Source: Phycisphaerales bacterium
Lineage (GTDB): Bacteria > Planctomycetota > Phycisphaerae > Phycisphaerales > JAGLTS01
Direction: 5' to 3'
Length of the DNA: 64,000 nt
NCBI GenBank assembly: GCA_023135165.1
Contig: JAGLTS010000037.1
Location: 1-64,000 of the forward strand
A program made the translations under genes and the position numbers. Positions 42,594 to 51,742 of the stretch are shown here, piece after piece (position 1 is the stretch's first letter; every line of letters starts with the position of its first letter). Below the pieces are notes generated by a model that was not told the DNA's origin, made no database searches, and was given only the letters and a program-made list of their open reading frames with translations.

Positions 42594-44939
42594 TCACTCC
42601 TCCGCCGGCTCCTCTTCCTTAGACGGCGCAGCATATCGCTCGGTCACGTCGATGGCGTACACGTAGTCGATCTGTGGCGCCCAGACAAGGGGGAACGGCA
42701 GGCCGGTCCGCTTGAAGCTCGCAGCATAAATGCAATGCTCGGGCTTTGTCGGGTCAGCCTCGGCTGCAACGCCGTTGAACCACGTCGTGTTGTACGGGGC
42801 GGGTTCAGCGGCTCCGATGAAATACCATTCGCCATCCCACACTTCGACCCAGGAATGGTTGCCGCTGCGATTGACCCACAAGGGTGTACCCGCGACCCGG
42901 GCGGGGATGCAGACACTCCGAAGCGCATCCGTGAGAATAATCGACAACCCGGTGCAGGACGCATAGTGCAGTACGATCGTTTCGTAGGGGCTTTGATCCG
43001 GCTTGTGTCGTTTCGTCGGGTGGTACGTCACGTCAAACGTTTCGTAGACGCGCTTGTTGAGGTCGGCGACGGTCGCCTCGATCGTGCCGCACGCCTTCGC
43101 AGCGTCGATGAACCGGTCATGGAAATCTTGACGCCAATCGTCGCGGCGCTCGTTGAGATTGACATAGGGCAGCACATCGTTCAGGAAGATGTCATCCGGA
43201 ACGTCGGCGCCCCACGGCGCCTCACTGCGCGCCTGGTACGCCAACTCGACGTTCTTCGCCAGGAACTCACCGGTCAATGTCGTCAAGTCGCGCTGCGGCA
43301 TGTTCGCAAGAAGAAACGCCAAGCCCTCGCGATGCTCCGGTGCGACAGCGTGGATCGCCTCGACAAGCTCACCCGCGTTCGCCTCCGCCGCCCCTATCGC
43401 CTTGATTACATCCGGCAGATACACATCGGGCAGCAGTGTGATTGCTTCCATCACCGCCGGCCACTCGATCGCATCCTCTTTCGGCGAGGGAGCGGCCTCT
43501 TGCTGCTCCGGCGCATCTTCGACCAGGATGAGTTCGTACGTTTCGCCCTTGCGCATCGTCGTGATCGCGCGGAGGATCACGAAGTCGTCCGTTACGAGCG
43601 GCCAGTACTCCTCGCCGGTGTTGATGCGCGGGCGAGTCATCCGTATCGGCAGGGCCAGTGCGGGGGGCTTCTTGAGCTGTGCGTTGGACGCAGCGTGCAG
43701 CCGAATCGTGATGCCGTCGCTATTGACCGTGATCGACTCGGTCCAACCTTGACCATGGTCGGCGAGGCGTGCTTCCCATGCCGGGTCGCCATAAAACGCC
43801 ACAGCGTCACGGTCCCACAACAGCCCGGCGTGCTCGTAGAAAACCTCGTCTCTGTCTTCGTATCCTCCTGCCGAGGCGACAGCGTCGAAAAAGGCGTCCA
43901 TGCCGTTCTGATCGAATGCGCTGATTGCCAGGTCCGCTGTCTTTGGATGCTTGCGATGCAGTTCGTCGAGCAGGAGTTGTTGCGCGTAAAACCACGTATC
44001 ATGGAATGTATATTGGCCGGGAGGTGAAAAAAAGTAATCCCTCGTGCCCCAACCGGCGGAACCAAACCATGTCGCGACCGTGTAGCCGACGAGTTGGTTC
44101 ACGCCGCCGCTACCCATGAAGGCCAAAGCCATCGACTCACGATCTTTGACATGGCCCATCAGGCAGTTGCCCGCCGCGAGGTACACCTTTGGATTGGGTG
44201 AGTTGATGTCGTAGCGGTTCCCCTTCAGATCCAGACCAAACAGCACGCCGTGTTCGCAACGGAACTGCCCGTTCGGATACGTGTAACCGATCTGCCAATC
44301 ACGCTCGGTGGCGTGGCCGGATGTCATGAAGAAGTCCGTGTGGAACTGGTTGAACGCATCGACGAGGCGCGCGGTTGTGTCCGCATCGCATGTCTTCGAT
44401 TCGATCGTGCCGGCTGCGATCTTCTCGTGGTATCGGCCCGCCTGACACTCATCGAACCAGACGCCTTCGTCGAAGTGCTCCAGCGGTATCGCTACACCCG
44501 CGGCGCCCTTGCGAATGATGAGCGGTCCCTCAGCCGTCGCGATACGAAGCGCATCAGCAGATGAGTATCCGGTGATGATCCCCCAGCGAACATCCGTGTA
44601 CGGGTCGTCATCGAGCGAGCGTGTCATCCGATGCACCGCCGTCACGAACGACCGCCCCGTCTCCTCGGGTGTCGCCACGAAGCACGCATAACGCGGAAAC
44701 AGCTCGGCCAGCGCATCACGAGCCGATCGCACATCACCGTCGTACTCGATGACCGTGGCGTCGTACTTGTCGCGGAGCGCAACCACGACATCGCGCCAGC
44801 CATCCGCTGCCGCGGTCGCCTGCGACACCACGACGGCATACGAGTCGTCGAAGGGCGCATCCGCGCCACGGGCCGGGCTGCCAGCCGCTGCGATCATTCC
44901 AAGCAGTGCTGTGATGGCCATCCTGCGAGCGAACATCAT
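42594..44939 (-). CDS. Exported caspase-like (C25-type) plus transglutaminase-like fusion protein
   Basis: The 781-residue protein has an N-terminal signal peptide (AITALLGMIAAAGSPARGA). The first half contains a caspase-fold (clan CD) pattern with H209 (TSGHATE) and C259 (AAGNCLMGHV), the His-Cys dyad spacing of gingipain-type C25 peptidases. The C-terminal domain is a transglutaminase-like core with C662 (YASCTGLS), H695 (SGNHSWVEVW) and an acidic residue E712 (IGAAEPAP). The two enzymatic domains in one secreted chain are unusual. ATG 44939 follows GGAGG. Function could be proteolysis plus crosslinking or amide hydrolysis in the envelope. This needs biochemical confirmation. Confidence 0.78.
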   Translation of the reverse strand: MMFARRMAITALLGMIAAAGSPARGADAPFDDSYAVVVSQATAAADGWRDVVVALRDKYDATVIEYDGDVRSARDALAELFPRYACFVATPEETGRSFVTAVHRMTRSLDDDPYTDVRWGIITGYSSADALRIATAEGPLIIRKGAAGVAIPLEHFDEGVWFDECQAGRYHEKIAAGTIESKTCDADTTARLVDAFNQFHTDFFMTSGHATERDWQIGYTYPNGQFRCEHGVLFGLDLKGNRYDINSPNPKVYLAAGNCLMGHVKDRESMALAFMGSGGVNQLVGYTVATWFGSAGWGTRDYFFSPPGQYTFHDTWFYAQQLLLDELHRKHPKTADLAISAFDQNGMDAFFDAVASAGGYEDRDEVFYEHAGLLWDRDAVAFYGDPAWEARLADHGQGWTESITVNSDGITIRLHAASNAQLKKPPALALPIRMTRPRINTGEEYWPLVTDDFVILRAITTMRKGETYELILVEDAPEQQEAAPSPKEDAIEWPAVMEAITLLPDVYLPDVIKAIGAAEANAGELVEAIHAVAPEHREGLAFLLANMPQRDLTTLTGEFLAKNVELAYQARSEAPWGADVPDDIFLNDVLPYVNLNERRDDWRQDFHDRFIDAAKACGTIEATVADLNKRVYETFDVTYHPTKRHKPDQSPYETIVLHYASCTGLSIILTDALRSVCIPARVAGTPLWVNRSGNHSWVEVWDGEWYFIGAAEPAPYNTTWFNGVAAEADPTKPEHCIYAASFKRTGLPFPLVWAPQIDYVYAIDVTERYAAPSKEEEPAEE

Positions 44940-44940
44940 C

Positions 44941-45096
44941 TCATTCCTCCGGTGGTGCGGGTGTGAACACGCACTGCTGATACCGGCAAGCAAGCCGCGC
45001 AGCAAGCTGATCTCTCTCGGTGTCGTCGAGCAAGTGCGTCCACACGAACAAAGTGAGCCGCGGCGTCCTCGCCAGCGGACTCTCCACCACAGTCAT
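44941..45096 (-). CDS. Possible small ORF directly upstream of the protease-like gene
   Basis: A 51-residue frame (MTVVESPLARTPRLTLFVW start, CRYQQCVFTPAPPEE end) ends 1 bp before the ATG of the next gene, as in a coupled operon. The ribosome-binding site is weak. Part of it shares a 24-bp phrase with the MITE-like element (GAGCCGCGGCGTCC type), so the frame may be incidental. Confidence 0.3.
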   Translation of the reverse strand: MTVVESPLARTPRLTLFVWTHLLDDTERDQLAARLACRYQQCVFTPAPPEE

Positions 45097-45254
45097 CAAA
45101 AGGACAACCCTACACCACCCAAACACCCAAGAGCCTCCACAGGGCGGGCAAGCACTCGCCACATGGCTCGGCTCGCCTGGAAACCGCTTCCCCGGTACGA
45201 TCACCCTCCATCTCTTGCGTGGGCGAACCGCTCCCCCCAAAGGGCCTGTGCTCC

Positions 45255-46745
45255 ATGTTCCACCACCTCGCCGCTCAACTGTCCGAGTCGATCGGCCTGA
45301 ACGAAACGCTGATCTACATCACGCTCAAGATCACGGTCGTCCTCACCGTCTTCCTCCCCGCCATCGGCCTGTTGGCGGTCCTGGCGATCTGGGCGGAACG
45401 GAAGGTCGCGGGACACATGCAGGGCCGCTTCGGACCCAAGCACGTCGGACCGTTCGGCCTGTTCCAATCCCCAGCGGATGGCATCAAACTCCTCTTCAAA
45501 GAAGACCTCATCCCCGCCAGTGCTGACGGGCTGATGTTCCGGCTCGCACCCTATGTCGCCTTCGTCCCCGTCTTTATCGCCTTCCTCGTCCTGCCCTTCG
45601 GCCCGCAGTGGGTCTTCGAAGCAGGCATCAACATCGGCATCCTCTTCGTCCTGGCCGTCCTGTCGCTCGAAGTGCTCAGCGTCATTATGGCGGGATGGGC
45701 GAGCAACTCGAAGTGGGCGATCTACGGCGCCATGCGCGAAGCATGTCAGATGGTCAGCTACGAAATCCCGCTCGGCATCGCGGTCATCTGCGCCATCCTT
45801 GTCGCCGGCTCACTGAACTTCGTCGAGCTTTCCTACCTCCAGGGCGGCGGGTTGCACGACTGGCTCATGTTCCACAACCCGTTCATCTTCTGTGCGTTCT
45901 TCATCTTCTTCATCGCATCACTCGCCTCGTGCAAACGCGCCCCATTCGACCTGCCCGAGGCTGAGTCGGAACTCGTCGCCGGCTACCTGACGGAATACTC
46001 AGGCTTGCGATGGAGCTACTTCTTCTTCGGCGAGTACTCCGCGATGTTCGTCGTCGGCGTGGTGCTCGCCATCCTCTTCCTCGGCGGGTGGTACAGCCCG
46101 CTCGGGCCGGTGGACCCGGTCTTCATGCTCATCGGCTTCAGTCCCACCGAGGTCGGCGGCGAATACATGACCGGCAACCTGCGAACAGCCATGGCGTCAC
46201 AGTCATGGGGCGACACCGCGACACAAATGGGGCTGGGCGGCGGCGCCATCTCCATGTCGCCGTTCATCGCTGCGGTCATCCTCAACGCGTACTGCGCGTT
46301 CTGGGTCATCCTCAAGGGTGTTCTTCTGCTCTGGACGCACATGTGGCTGCGGTGGACGCTGCCTCGCATCCGAATCGACCAGGTCATGCACACGTGCGTC
46401 AAAGTGCTCCTTCCGCTCAGCCTCGTCATGCTCGTCGGCACGGCGCTGTGGATCACAGTCGTTCCGCAAGCGACCGTCGCGGGCGGTGTTGACGGACCCG
46501 TGTATGTCGCACATCTGATCGGCGACACACCGATACTGCAGCTTGCTGTGCAGTGCATTCTCGCCCTGGCAGGCATCGCGATCTTCGCGTGGTTCTGCGC
46601 AGTGGCCGGCGCCGCCATCCTCGGCCGTCGCCGCGCCCCGAAGAAGGGCATGTTCCCCGACGTCATGCCGGTCGGGAAGCAGGTCAACTTCACGCGCGGC
46701 GAAGCGTACATCCCGGATGAAGACCGCACCCTCGCCCCGAGTTGA
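45255..46745 (+). CDS. nuoH: NADH:quinone oxidoreductase subunit H (NuoH)
   Basis: The 496-residue protein matches the NuoH/ND1 subunit that forms the quinone entrance of complex I. Diagnostic blocks are WAERKVAGHMQGRFGP, IYGAMREACQMVSYEIPLG and CKRAPFDLPEAESELVAGY. The protein is longer than typical NuoH (about 330-400), with an insertion between helices (GFSPTEVGGEYMTGNLRTA region, about residues 295-335) and an extended C-terminus. ATG 45255 is preferred over GTG 45219. No other nuo gene is in the window, so the complex I genes are dispersed in this genome or lie outside. Confidence 0.9.
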   Translation: MFHHLAAQLSESIGLNETLIYITLKITVVLTVFLPAIGLLAVLAIWAERKVAGHMQGRFGPKHVGPFGLFQSPADGIKLLFKEDLIPASADGLMFRLAPYVAFVPVFIAFLVLPFGPQWVFEAGINIGILFVLAVLSLEVLSVIMAGWASNSKWAIYGAMREACQMVSYEIPLGIAVICAILVAGSLNFVELSYLQGGGLHDWLMFHNPFIFCAFFIFFIASLASCKRAPFDLPEAESELVAGYLTEYSGLRWSYFFFGEYSAMFVVGVVLAILFLGGWYSPLGPVDPVFMLIGFSPTEVGGEYMTGNLRTAMASQSWGDTATQMGLGGGAISMSPFIAAVILNAYCAFWVILKGVLLLWTHMWLRWTLPRIRIDQVMHTCVKVLLPLSLVMLVGTALWITVVPQATVAGGVDGPVYVAHLIGDTPILQLAVQCILALAGIAIFAWFCAVAGAAILGRRRAPKKGMFPDVMPVGKQVNFTRGEAYIPDEDRTLAPS

Positions 46746-46777
46746 TATCGCCGCCGAATGGCGACAAGAGGGGGAAC

Positions 46778-47698
46778 ATGACGAACACACCGCTGGCCAC
46801 TGCAGAACCTGTCGCGCCTCAGTCTGACGTCGATCTCGAGTGCCTGCTGCGTGCGATGCGTTGGCTGCAGATCGCCCTCATCCTGCCGCTCGTTCACATC
46901 GTCCTGTACTGGCTGCCTTGGACGCTTGCCGATCCGACCGGGAATTGGCTGAGGCGCGTGGCGTACCTCCTGGCGGTAAATGGGGTGGGCACCTGGAATC
47001 TAGTCACCGCGATCGCAGGCTTCATCGTCTTCGCCGCCATATGGCACGCAGTGCTGGCGACTCAATCGATCGCCTTCAAGCGAACTCGAATGGCGCTGCT
47101 TGTCTGGGCCGGCATGTGGCTCGCCTGGTGCCTGTTCAGTTCTGCCAATATCATCGCTTCTGACGTGAGCGGCGACTACCTGCTTGAGCCATGGGTACAG
47201 GGACGCAACTTCGAGCTGCTCGGCATCGCGGTAGTGATCCTCGGCCTGCCGTTCGGCGCAGTGTTTCTCCTCACGCTGAATCGCGAACTCGGCCATCTAC
47301 TCATATCGCGGCGACGATCGCTGGCGATCGTTCTCTTTGCGACACTGACCGCTGCATCCTGGATCGCCTGCGAGATCTACTGGGAGGCGACCGTCGGCGC
47401 CGACCTTCGTCGGATCTGGAGATCCCCGGCCAACATACACATTTTTCGAGCGCCGGGCTGGCACGATCGCTACGGGTATTTGAGTTTGGGAATGCAACAG
47501 ATACCGACACTGTTCCTGCTGGGTGTGTGTCTCTACCAGCTCATCCTGGCGAAGCGCCGAATACACCGCCGAGATCGCTATTGCCTCGCATGCGGCTACG
47601 ACCTGCGCGGCACAGAGCACGACCGCTGCCCGGAATGCGGCAAGCATGTCTGGCGCGGCACGGGCACATCGCACGACGGGGAGGAAACAGGGTCGTAG
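46778..47698 (+). CDS. Membrane protein with C-terminal CxxCGYDLRG zinc ribbon
   Basis: The 306-residue protein has about six hydrophobic helices. It ends in a zinc-ribbon-like motif YCLACGYDLRGTEHDRCPECG (here given as C-x2-C-G-Y-D-L-R-G then C-x2-C-G). This tail is common in planctomycete membrane proteins. ATG 46778 has AGGGGG before it. A TTG at 46742 overlapping the nuoH stop would add 12 residues but has no signal. It lies 32 bp after nuoH, so co-transcription is plausible. The function is unknown. Confidence 0.75.
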   Translation: MTNTPLATAEPVAPQSDVDLECLLRAMRWLQIALILPLVHIVLYWLPWTLADPTGNWLRRVAYLLAVNGVGTWNLVTAIAGFIVFAAIWHAVLATQSIAFKRTRMALLVWAGMWLAWCLFSSANIIASDVSGDYLLEPWVQGRNFELLGIAVVILGLPFGAVFLLTLNRELGHLLISRRRSLAIVLFATLTAASWIACEIYWEATVGADLRRIWRSPANIHIFRAPGWHDRYGYLSLGMQQIPTLFLLGVCLYQLILAKRRIHRRDRYCLACGYDLRGTEHDRCPECGKHVWRGTGTSHDGEETGS

Positions 47699-47717
47699 CG
47701 CGTTTGTGAGACGAAAA

Positions 47718-47736
47718 ACAGTGTCGGATACCGTTT
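47718..47736 (+). repeat. 19-bp repeat, left copy
   Basis: ACAGTGTCGGATACCGTTT occurs here and at 48526-48544 in the same orientation. The two copies bracket the HPP-family gene (47775-48323). GTGTC-GATACCG sequences of this kind are often seen near RAYT or IS-type elements, but no transposase is present here. Confidence 0.7.
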
Positions 47737-47774
47737 TCTCCCCCGGTTCATCCGCCATCGACGCGAGGTTATGT

Positions 47775-48323
47775 TTAGGCTGCCTTGCGATGAGACTCCA
47801 GGGTAGGGTCGTTTCGCTGGTCAGCCTTCCACACCGGCACACGAACACCGAAGGCTCGATGCAGCAGCACGCCCTGGAAGGCAAGGACGACTACCGCGAT
47901 TAACATCGCCAGTGCTCCAGCCCAGCCAACCACTCCACCCGTTGCGGCTATCAGTGCGGTCGCGCACGCCGGGGGGTGTGAACATCGCTGGGCGACAAGC
48001 AGGGAGCAGGTCGCGGCGAAACCGAGGTTTGCGCTGGCGCAAAGCGCCAAGTTTGGCTGCATCATTGTAATTGTGGCGCCGGTCGCTTGGGATGTAAGAA
48101 ACAATGCGCACCACCCACAGCCCAGTGCGGTCGTGTGGCTCAGAATGACCGATCGAGGTGCTGCCGCCGGCGAGAATGGTCGCGTGAACATGATGAACGC
48201 GCTCGGCCCCAATGCTGGGAACAACAGCGGCATTCCGCTCATCCACGCTGCAAGAGAGATCACGAAGAGCGCAGCGGCACCGTTCAATGCCGCGATAATG
48301 GAGATCACCTTCCGTTCGTTCAT
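47775..48323 (-). CDS. HPP-family membrane protein
   Basis: The 182-residue protein has four hydrophobic helices and the HPP signature (ALGPSAFIMFTRPFS and HPPACATALIAATGG). HPP proteins include a bacterial nitrite/ion-transport related group. ATG 48323 is chosen because the first helix begins soon after; no strong ribosome-binding site is seen. The gene is bracketed by the two copies of a 19-bp repeat. The transported substrate is unknown. Confidence 0.8.
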   Translation of the reverse strand: MNERKVISIIAALNGAAALFVISLAAWMSGMPLLFPALGPSAFIMFTRPFSPAAAPRSVILSHTTALGCGWCALFLTSQATGATITMMQPNLALCASANLGFAATCSLLVAQRCSHPPACATALIAATGGVVGWAGALAMLIAVVVLAFQGVLLHRAFGVRVPVWKADQRNDPTLESHRKAA

Positions 48324-48437
48324 CGACGACAGGAGCGCCGGTATGCTCAGCCAAGCTCTGAGCATCCGACAGCGCATTCGGAATGAGATTCGACGTCGCA
48401 ACGACATTGCAGCCCTTATCGGAACCGAAACCCGCAC

Positions 48438-48713
48438 CGGCGCGAGTTGCGGCTCTCGCCGAACATATCGGCCGAATTCTGTTCATGATGAATACTTCAT
48501 TCGGCGTGTCGATAAGTGGAGTGGAACAGTGTCGGATACCGTTTCCACCCCGAGGACAAGCTCCCGCGCAACGCGTCTCCGCCATCCAGTGTAGCTGAGC
48601 GGCTGGCTGCGTGCGGCGCAGCGGCCAATCGCTCAGGATCGCCCTCGACGCGGCATCACCTGCGGCACGACCCGTGTGTCAACTGCGCTTATCGTCACAA
48701 GTGAACTACGACC
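48438..48713. other. Intergenic region, no gene seen
   Basis: About 270 bp between the HPP gene and the MITE-like element contain the right copy of the 19-bp repeat at 48526 and no convincing gene. Confidence 0.35.
48526..48544 (+). repeat. 19-bp repeat, right copy
   Basis: This is identical to 47718-47736 and lies in the same orientation. With it the two copies bracket the HPP gene. Confidence 0.7.
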
Positions 48714-48984
48714 TGCTTTGTAGAAAACCCTGACTGCTCGTCGGGCGTGCGGTTGTGCAGGTCGCGCTCGATGTCGCCACACGCTCTTCATGCGGTTCTC
48801 AACGACGCGTGAGATACCTTCCATCTTCCATCACAGCCCCATGTGGCAACATGGGGTTCATCCCCAGTGCGGAGTGAGCCTGCGGACGGTGCCGCCACGC
48901 ACATCCGGGGGGACCGCTGGCGAGGACGCCGCGGCTCGCTTCCATCATGATTCCTCATTGGGCTGTGAGGGTTTCTACAGAGCA
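48714..48984 (-). repeat. MITE-like element (copy B, inverted relative to copy A)
   Basis: The 271-bp element starts TGCTTTGTAGAAAACCCTGA and ends with TTTCTACAGAGCA, so its ends are near-inverted repeats. It is the reverse complement of the element at 60425-60700, with about 85-90% similarity by eye. An internal hairpin GCCCCATG-TGGCAA-CATGGGGT is at 48836-48858. The right end is 1 bp from the stop of the gene at 48986. Short frames inside it are not genes. Confidence 0.75.
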
Positions 48985-48985
48985 A

Positions 48986-50383
48986 CTACGACCCCGTTTC
49001 CTCTCGGACCGTGCCCGATTCCGCCAGTTGCGCCTGTCGTCGGCCGAGGAAGAGCGCCAGCATCATCCACACCACGGCGATCGGCGCTGCTGCGAACGCG
49101 ACCGCGCCAAGTCCCAGGCCGACGGCGCGCAGTCCGGTGTCGATCCACCCACCGGTCATGTCGCTTCCTCGATAGACCGCTGTGTCGATGAACGCCTTGG
49201 ACTTATACTTCTCCTGGCGCGACACAACGGTGAACAGCACCTCGCGCGCGGGCTTGGCGAGCGCGTAGTTCCCCGCACGGCGAAACACCTGGAACGCGAC
49301 CAGCACCCACAAGATCCCTGCGAAACCAGGAATCACGTGTGCCGTCCCAAGACACAAGAACCCCACAGCGGTAATGATCGGCAGCAGCACAAGCGTCAGC
49401 CCCACACCCAGCTTCGACATGAGCCGACCCGTCACGAAACACTGGAGAATGATGGTGAGCGTGTTGACGATCAGGTCGATCCGCGCATAGAACGCCCGGC
49501 GGACATCGCGGTTGTCGAAAGCGTCTCGAAGGATATCCGCTTGCTGGAAGTACAGGAACGTCGCGGTGAGTGTGTAGCAGACCAGGTACGCACAGATCGC
49601 AAGGAGATAGGGCGACTTGAACACAACGACAAGCCCTTCAAGGACCGTGCCGGTGACGGGCTGATCGGCGAGCGAAGGTTGATCGCCTGTGCGCGCCTGC
49701 GCACCGCGTCGATCGAGTCGATTCAGCCTCGCTGCACAAAGGCAGGCCGCTTCAAGCAGCACAGCGGAGATGAGCAGCAGCGTTGCGTGTTCGACCTTGA
49801 TGAACGCGATGAACTGCGGTGGATCGAGCAGCAGCGTGGTGATGCCCGCGCCGACGATTCCGCCGAGCGTGCCACCCACCGCGATCGGCGCGAACAGCCG
49901 TTTCGCCTGCTCGCTTGTATGGCGTTCCGCCATGAACTGCCAGAAGACGGAGACGACGAAGAGGTTAAAGACGCTCAGCCAGACATAGAACACCCGGTCC
50001 AGCCAGACGAGACCCGCATCGGGCAACAGGTGGATCAGCGCGAAGAAGACGAGGATGTTGACGGCGAAGAAGCGGTAGACGAGCGGGATGAATCGCCTGC
50101 GAGGGAGTCGTGCGACGATCGCTGCATAGCCGATCGACGCGATGAGCATGATGACAAAGACGTACGTCCACAGGATCTGCAAGTTGCCGCGGTCGGCGGA
50201 ACTGATCTCATCGCGCAGCGGACGGAGGATGTAGTAGCTCGCCAACAGGCAGAAGAAGTAGGCTGCGGACCAGAGGGTCGGGCCAATCTCGCCCTCGCGC
50301 ACGTTGAACAGCGCTCGCAGGGGGTGATCTGCCGCGTTTGCCCTTCCCGGGCGCTCTCTCTTGTCGTCAGCCTGTCGATCCAT
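48986..50383 (-). CDS. ATP:ADP antiporter-like (Tlc/MFS-type) transporter
   Basis: The 465-residue protein has about 12 hydrophobic helices. The region LLASYYILRPLRDEISS and FQVFRRAGNYALAKPAREVLFTVV resemble nucleotide translocases (AAA family, TIGR00769) found in free-living planctomycetes and in parasites. ATG 50383 follows GGGAG. The natural substrate is uncertain: non-parasitic homologues may transport other solutes. The 3' end adjoins a MITE-like element. Confidence 0.78.
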   Translation of the reverse strand: MDRQADDKRERPGRANAADHPLRALFNVREGEIGPTLWSAAYFFCLLASYYILRPLRDEISSADRGNLQILWTYVFVIMLIASIGYAAIVARLPRRRFIPLVYRFFAVNILVFFALIHLLPDAGLVWLDRVFYVWLSVFNLFVVSVFWQFMAERHTSEQAKRLFAPIAVGGTLGGIVGAGITTLLLDPPQFIAFIKVEHATLLLISAVLLEAACLCAARLNRLDRRGAQARTGDQPSLADQPVTGTVLEGLVVVFKSPYLLAICAYLVCYTLTATFLYFQQADILRDAFDNRDVRRAFYARIDLIVNTLTIILQCFVTGRLMSKLGVGLTLVLLPIITAVGFLCLGTAHVIPGFAGILWVLVAFQVFRRAGNYALAKPAREVLFTVVSRQEKYKSKAFIDTAVYRGSDMTGGWIDTGLRAVGLGLGAVAFAAAPIAVVWMMLALFLGRRQAQLAESGTVREETGS

Positions 50384-50556
50384 GCGGCTCCCGCTCTGCA
50401 TCGTGTCGCTAATCCAACCGGTGATCACGCACCCTGGTTGCGGTGCGGCGGCAGACAAGAATACCGTCAATGATCGATCGAGCCGCACACGGGCTGGCAA
50501 CCGACGCCCGAGCGGACGGTATGCTCTGGCGGATCAATCACAGAAAGGATGCACAC

Positions 50557-51711
50557 ATGGGTACGACTCGCCGGGACTTCATGCTGTCAGCCGCTGCGGG
50601 TTGCGCAGCCGGCCTCTCCGTTGCCTCCGCTGCCGCTGCACCGCGCGACGAGCCGATCGACAGCGACATCCCAAAGGCTGACAAACCGCTCAAGCTCCTG
50701 ATCCTCGGCGGCACCGGCTTCCTCGGCCCGCATACCGTCAACCGTGCCATCGCGCGCGGGCACGAGATGACCCTCTTTAACCGGGGCAAATCCAACACCC
50801 ACCTCTTCCCCGATCTTGAGAAACTGCGCGGCGACCGGCACGACGATCTCAAGGCGCTTGAGGGACGCTCCTGGGATGCTGTCATCGACACATCTGGATA
50901 CGTCCCCCGCCACGTCGAAGCGACCGCGTCGCTGCTCGCCGATTCCGTGAAGCAGTACGTCTTCATCTCGTCATGCTCGGTCTACGCGGATACGAGCAAG
51001 ATCGGCATGGATGAGACGGCGCCGGTCATCGAGCTTGATGAGCACATCGTCGAACAGGTCAAGACGATGCGCGAGTCGTTCGCTTACTACGGCGGAATGA
51101 AAGCACTCTGCGAACAAGCGGCGGAGGCGGCGATGCCCGGCAGGGCGACGAATATCAGGCCGGGCCTGATCGTTGGGCCGCGCGATACCAGTGGACGCTA
51201 CACGTACTGGCCCGTGCGGATCGACCGCGGCGGCGAAGTCCTCGCGCCAGGCGACGGCAGCGACCCCGTGCAGTACATCGACGTCCGTGATCTCGCTGAG
51301 TGGATCATCAAGGTCATCGAGGACGGCACGACGGGTATCTTCAACGCGGTCGGCCCGAAGCATCCGCTCACAATGGCGGAGCTGCTCTATGGCATCCAGG
51401 GCGTCACAACCAGCGATGCGAAACTGACATGGGTCGATACCGAGTTCCTCAACGAGCACGGCGTCGCGCCTTGGTCGCACATGCCCGTCTGGATCCCGCC
51501 CGTCGACGGATACGAAGGATTCCACACCACATCGATCGCCAGGGCCGTCGCCGCGGGGCTCTCCTTCCGATCTGTCGCCGTCACCGCACAAGACACGCTC
51601 GACTGGTTCTACGGTCTGCCACCCGAGACACAACAGCGCGTGAAAGGCGTCTTCACACAGGAGCGCGAAACGGAAGTCCTCACCGCCTGGCACGCGCGCG
51701 AAGATACATAG
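50557..51711 (+). CDS. Tat-exported NAD-dependent epimerase/dehydratase
   Basis: The 384-residue protein has a Tat signal (TRRDFMLSAAAGCAAGLSVA) before an extended SDR Rossmann domain (LLILGGTGFLGPHTVNRAI). The usual SDR active site Y-x3-K appears as YGGMK (Y173-like). Members of this group modify sugar nucleotides or aldoses. An exported, presumably periplasmic, NAD-dependent enzyme is unusual because NAD is a cytoplasmic cofactor, so a tightly bound cofactor as in glucose-fructose oxidoreductase is likely. ATG 50557 has AAAGGA upstream. Confidence 0.8.
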   Translation: MGTTRRDFMLSAAAGCAAGLSVASAAAAPRDEPIDSDIPKADKPLKLLILGGTGFLGPHTVNRAIARGHEMTLFNRGKSNTHLFPDLEKLRGDRHDDLKALEGRSWDAVIDTSGYVPRHVEATASLLADSVKQYVFISSCSVYADTSKIGMDETAPVIELDEHIVEQVKTMRESFAYYGGMKALCEQAAEAAMPGRATNIRPGLIVGPRDTSGRYTYWPVRIDRGGEVLAPGDGSDPVQYIDVRDLAEWIIKVIEDGTTGIFNAVGPKHPLTMAELLYGIQGVTTSDAKLTWVDTEFLNEHGVAPWSHMPVWIPPVDGYEGFHTTSIARAVAAGLSFRSVAVTAQDTLDWFYGLPPETQQRVKGVFTQERETEVLTAWHAREDT

Positions 51712-51742
51712 CCCCCAGTACACACACGACGGGCGAACGGCG

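Noticed and set aside
48947-50473. Long plus-strand frame of 508 codons
   Set aside because: It lies antisense to the transporter gene with 12 TM helices and is very rich in Arg, Asp, Glu and Gln, typical of an antisense shadow in GC-rich DNA.
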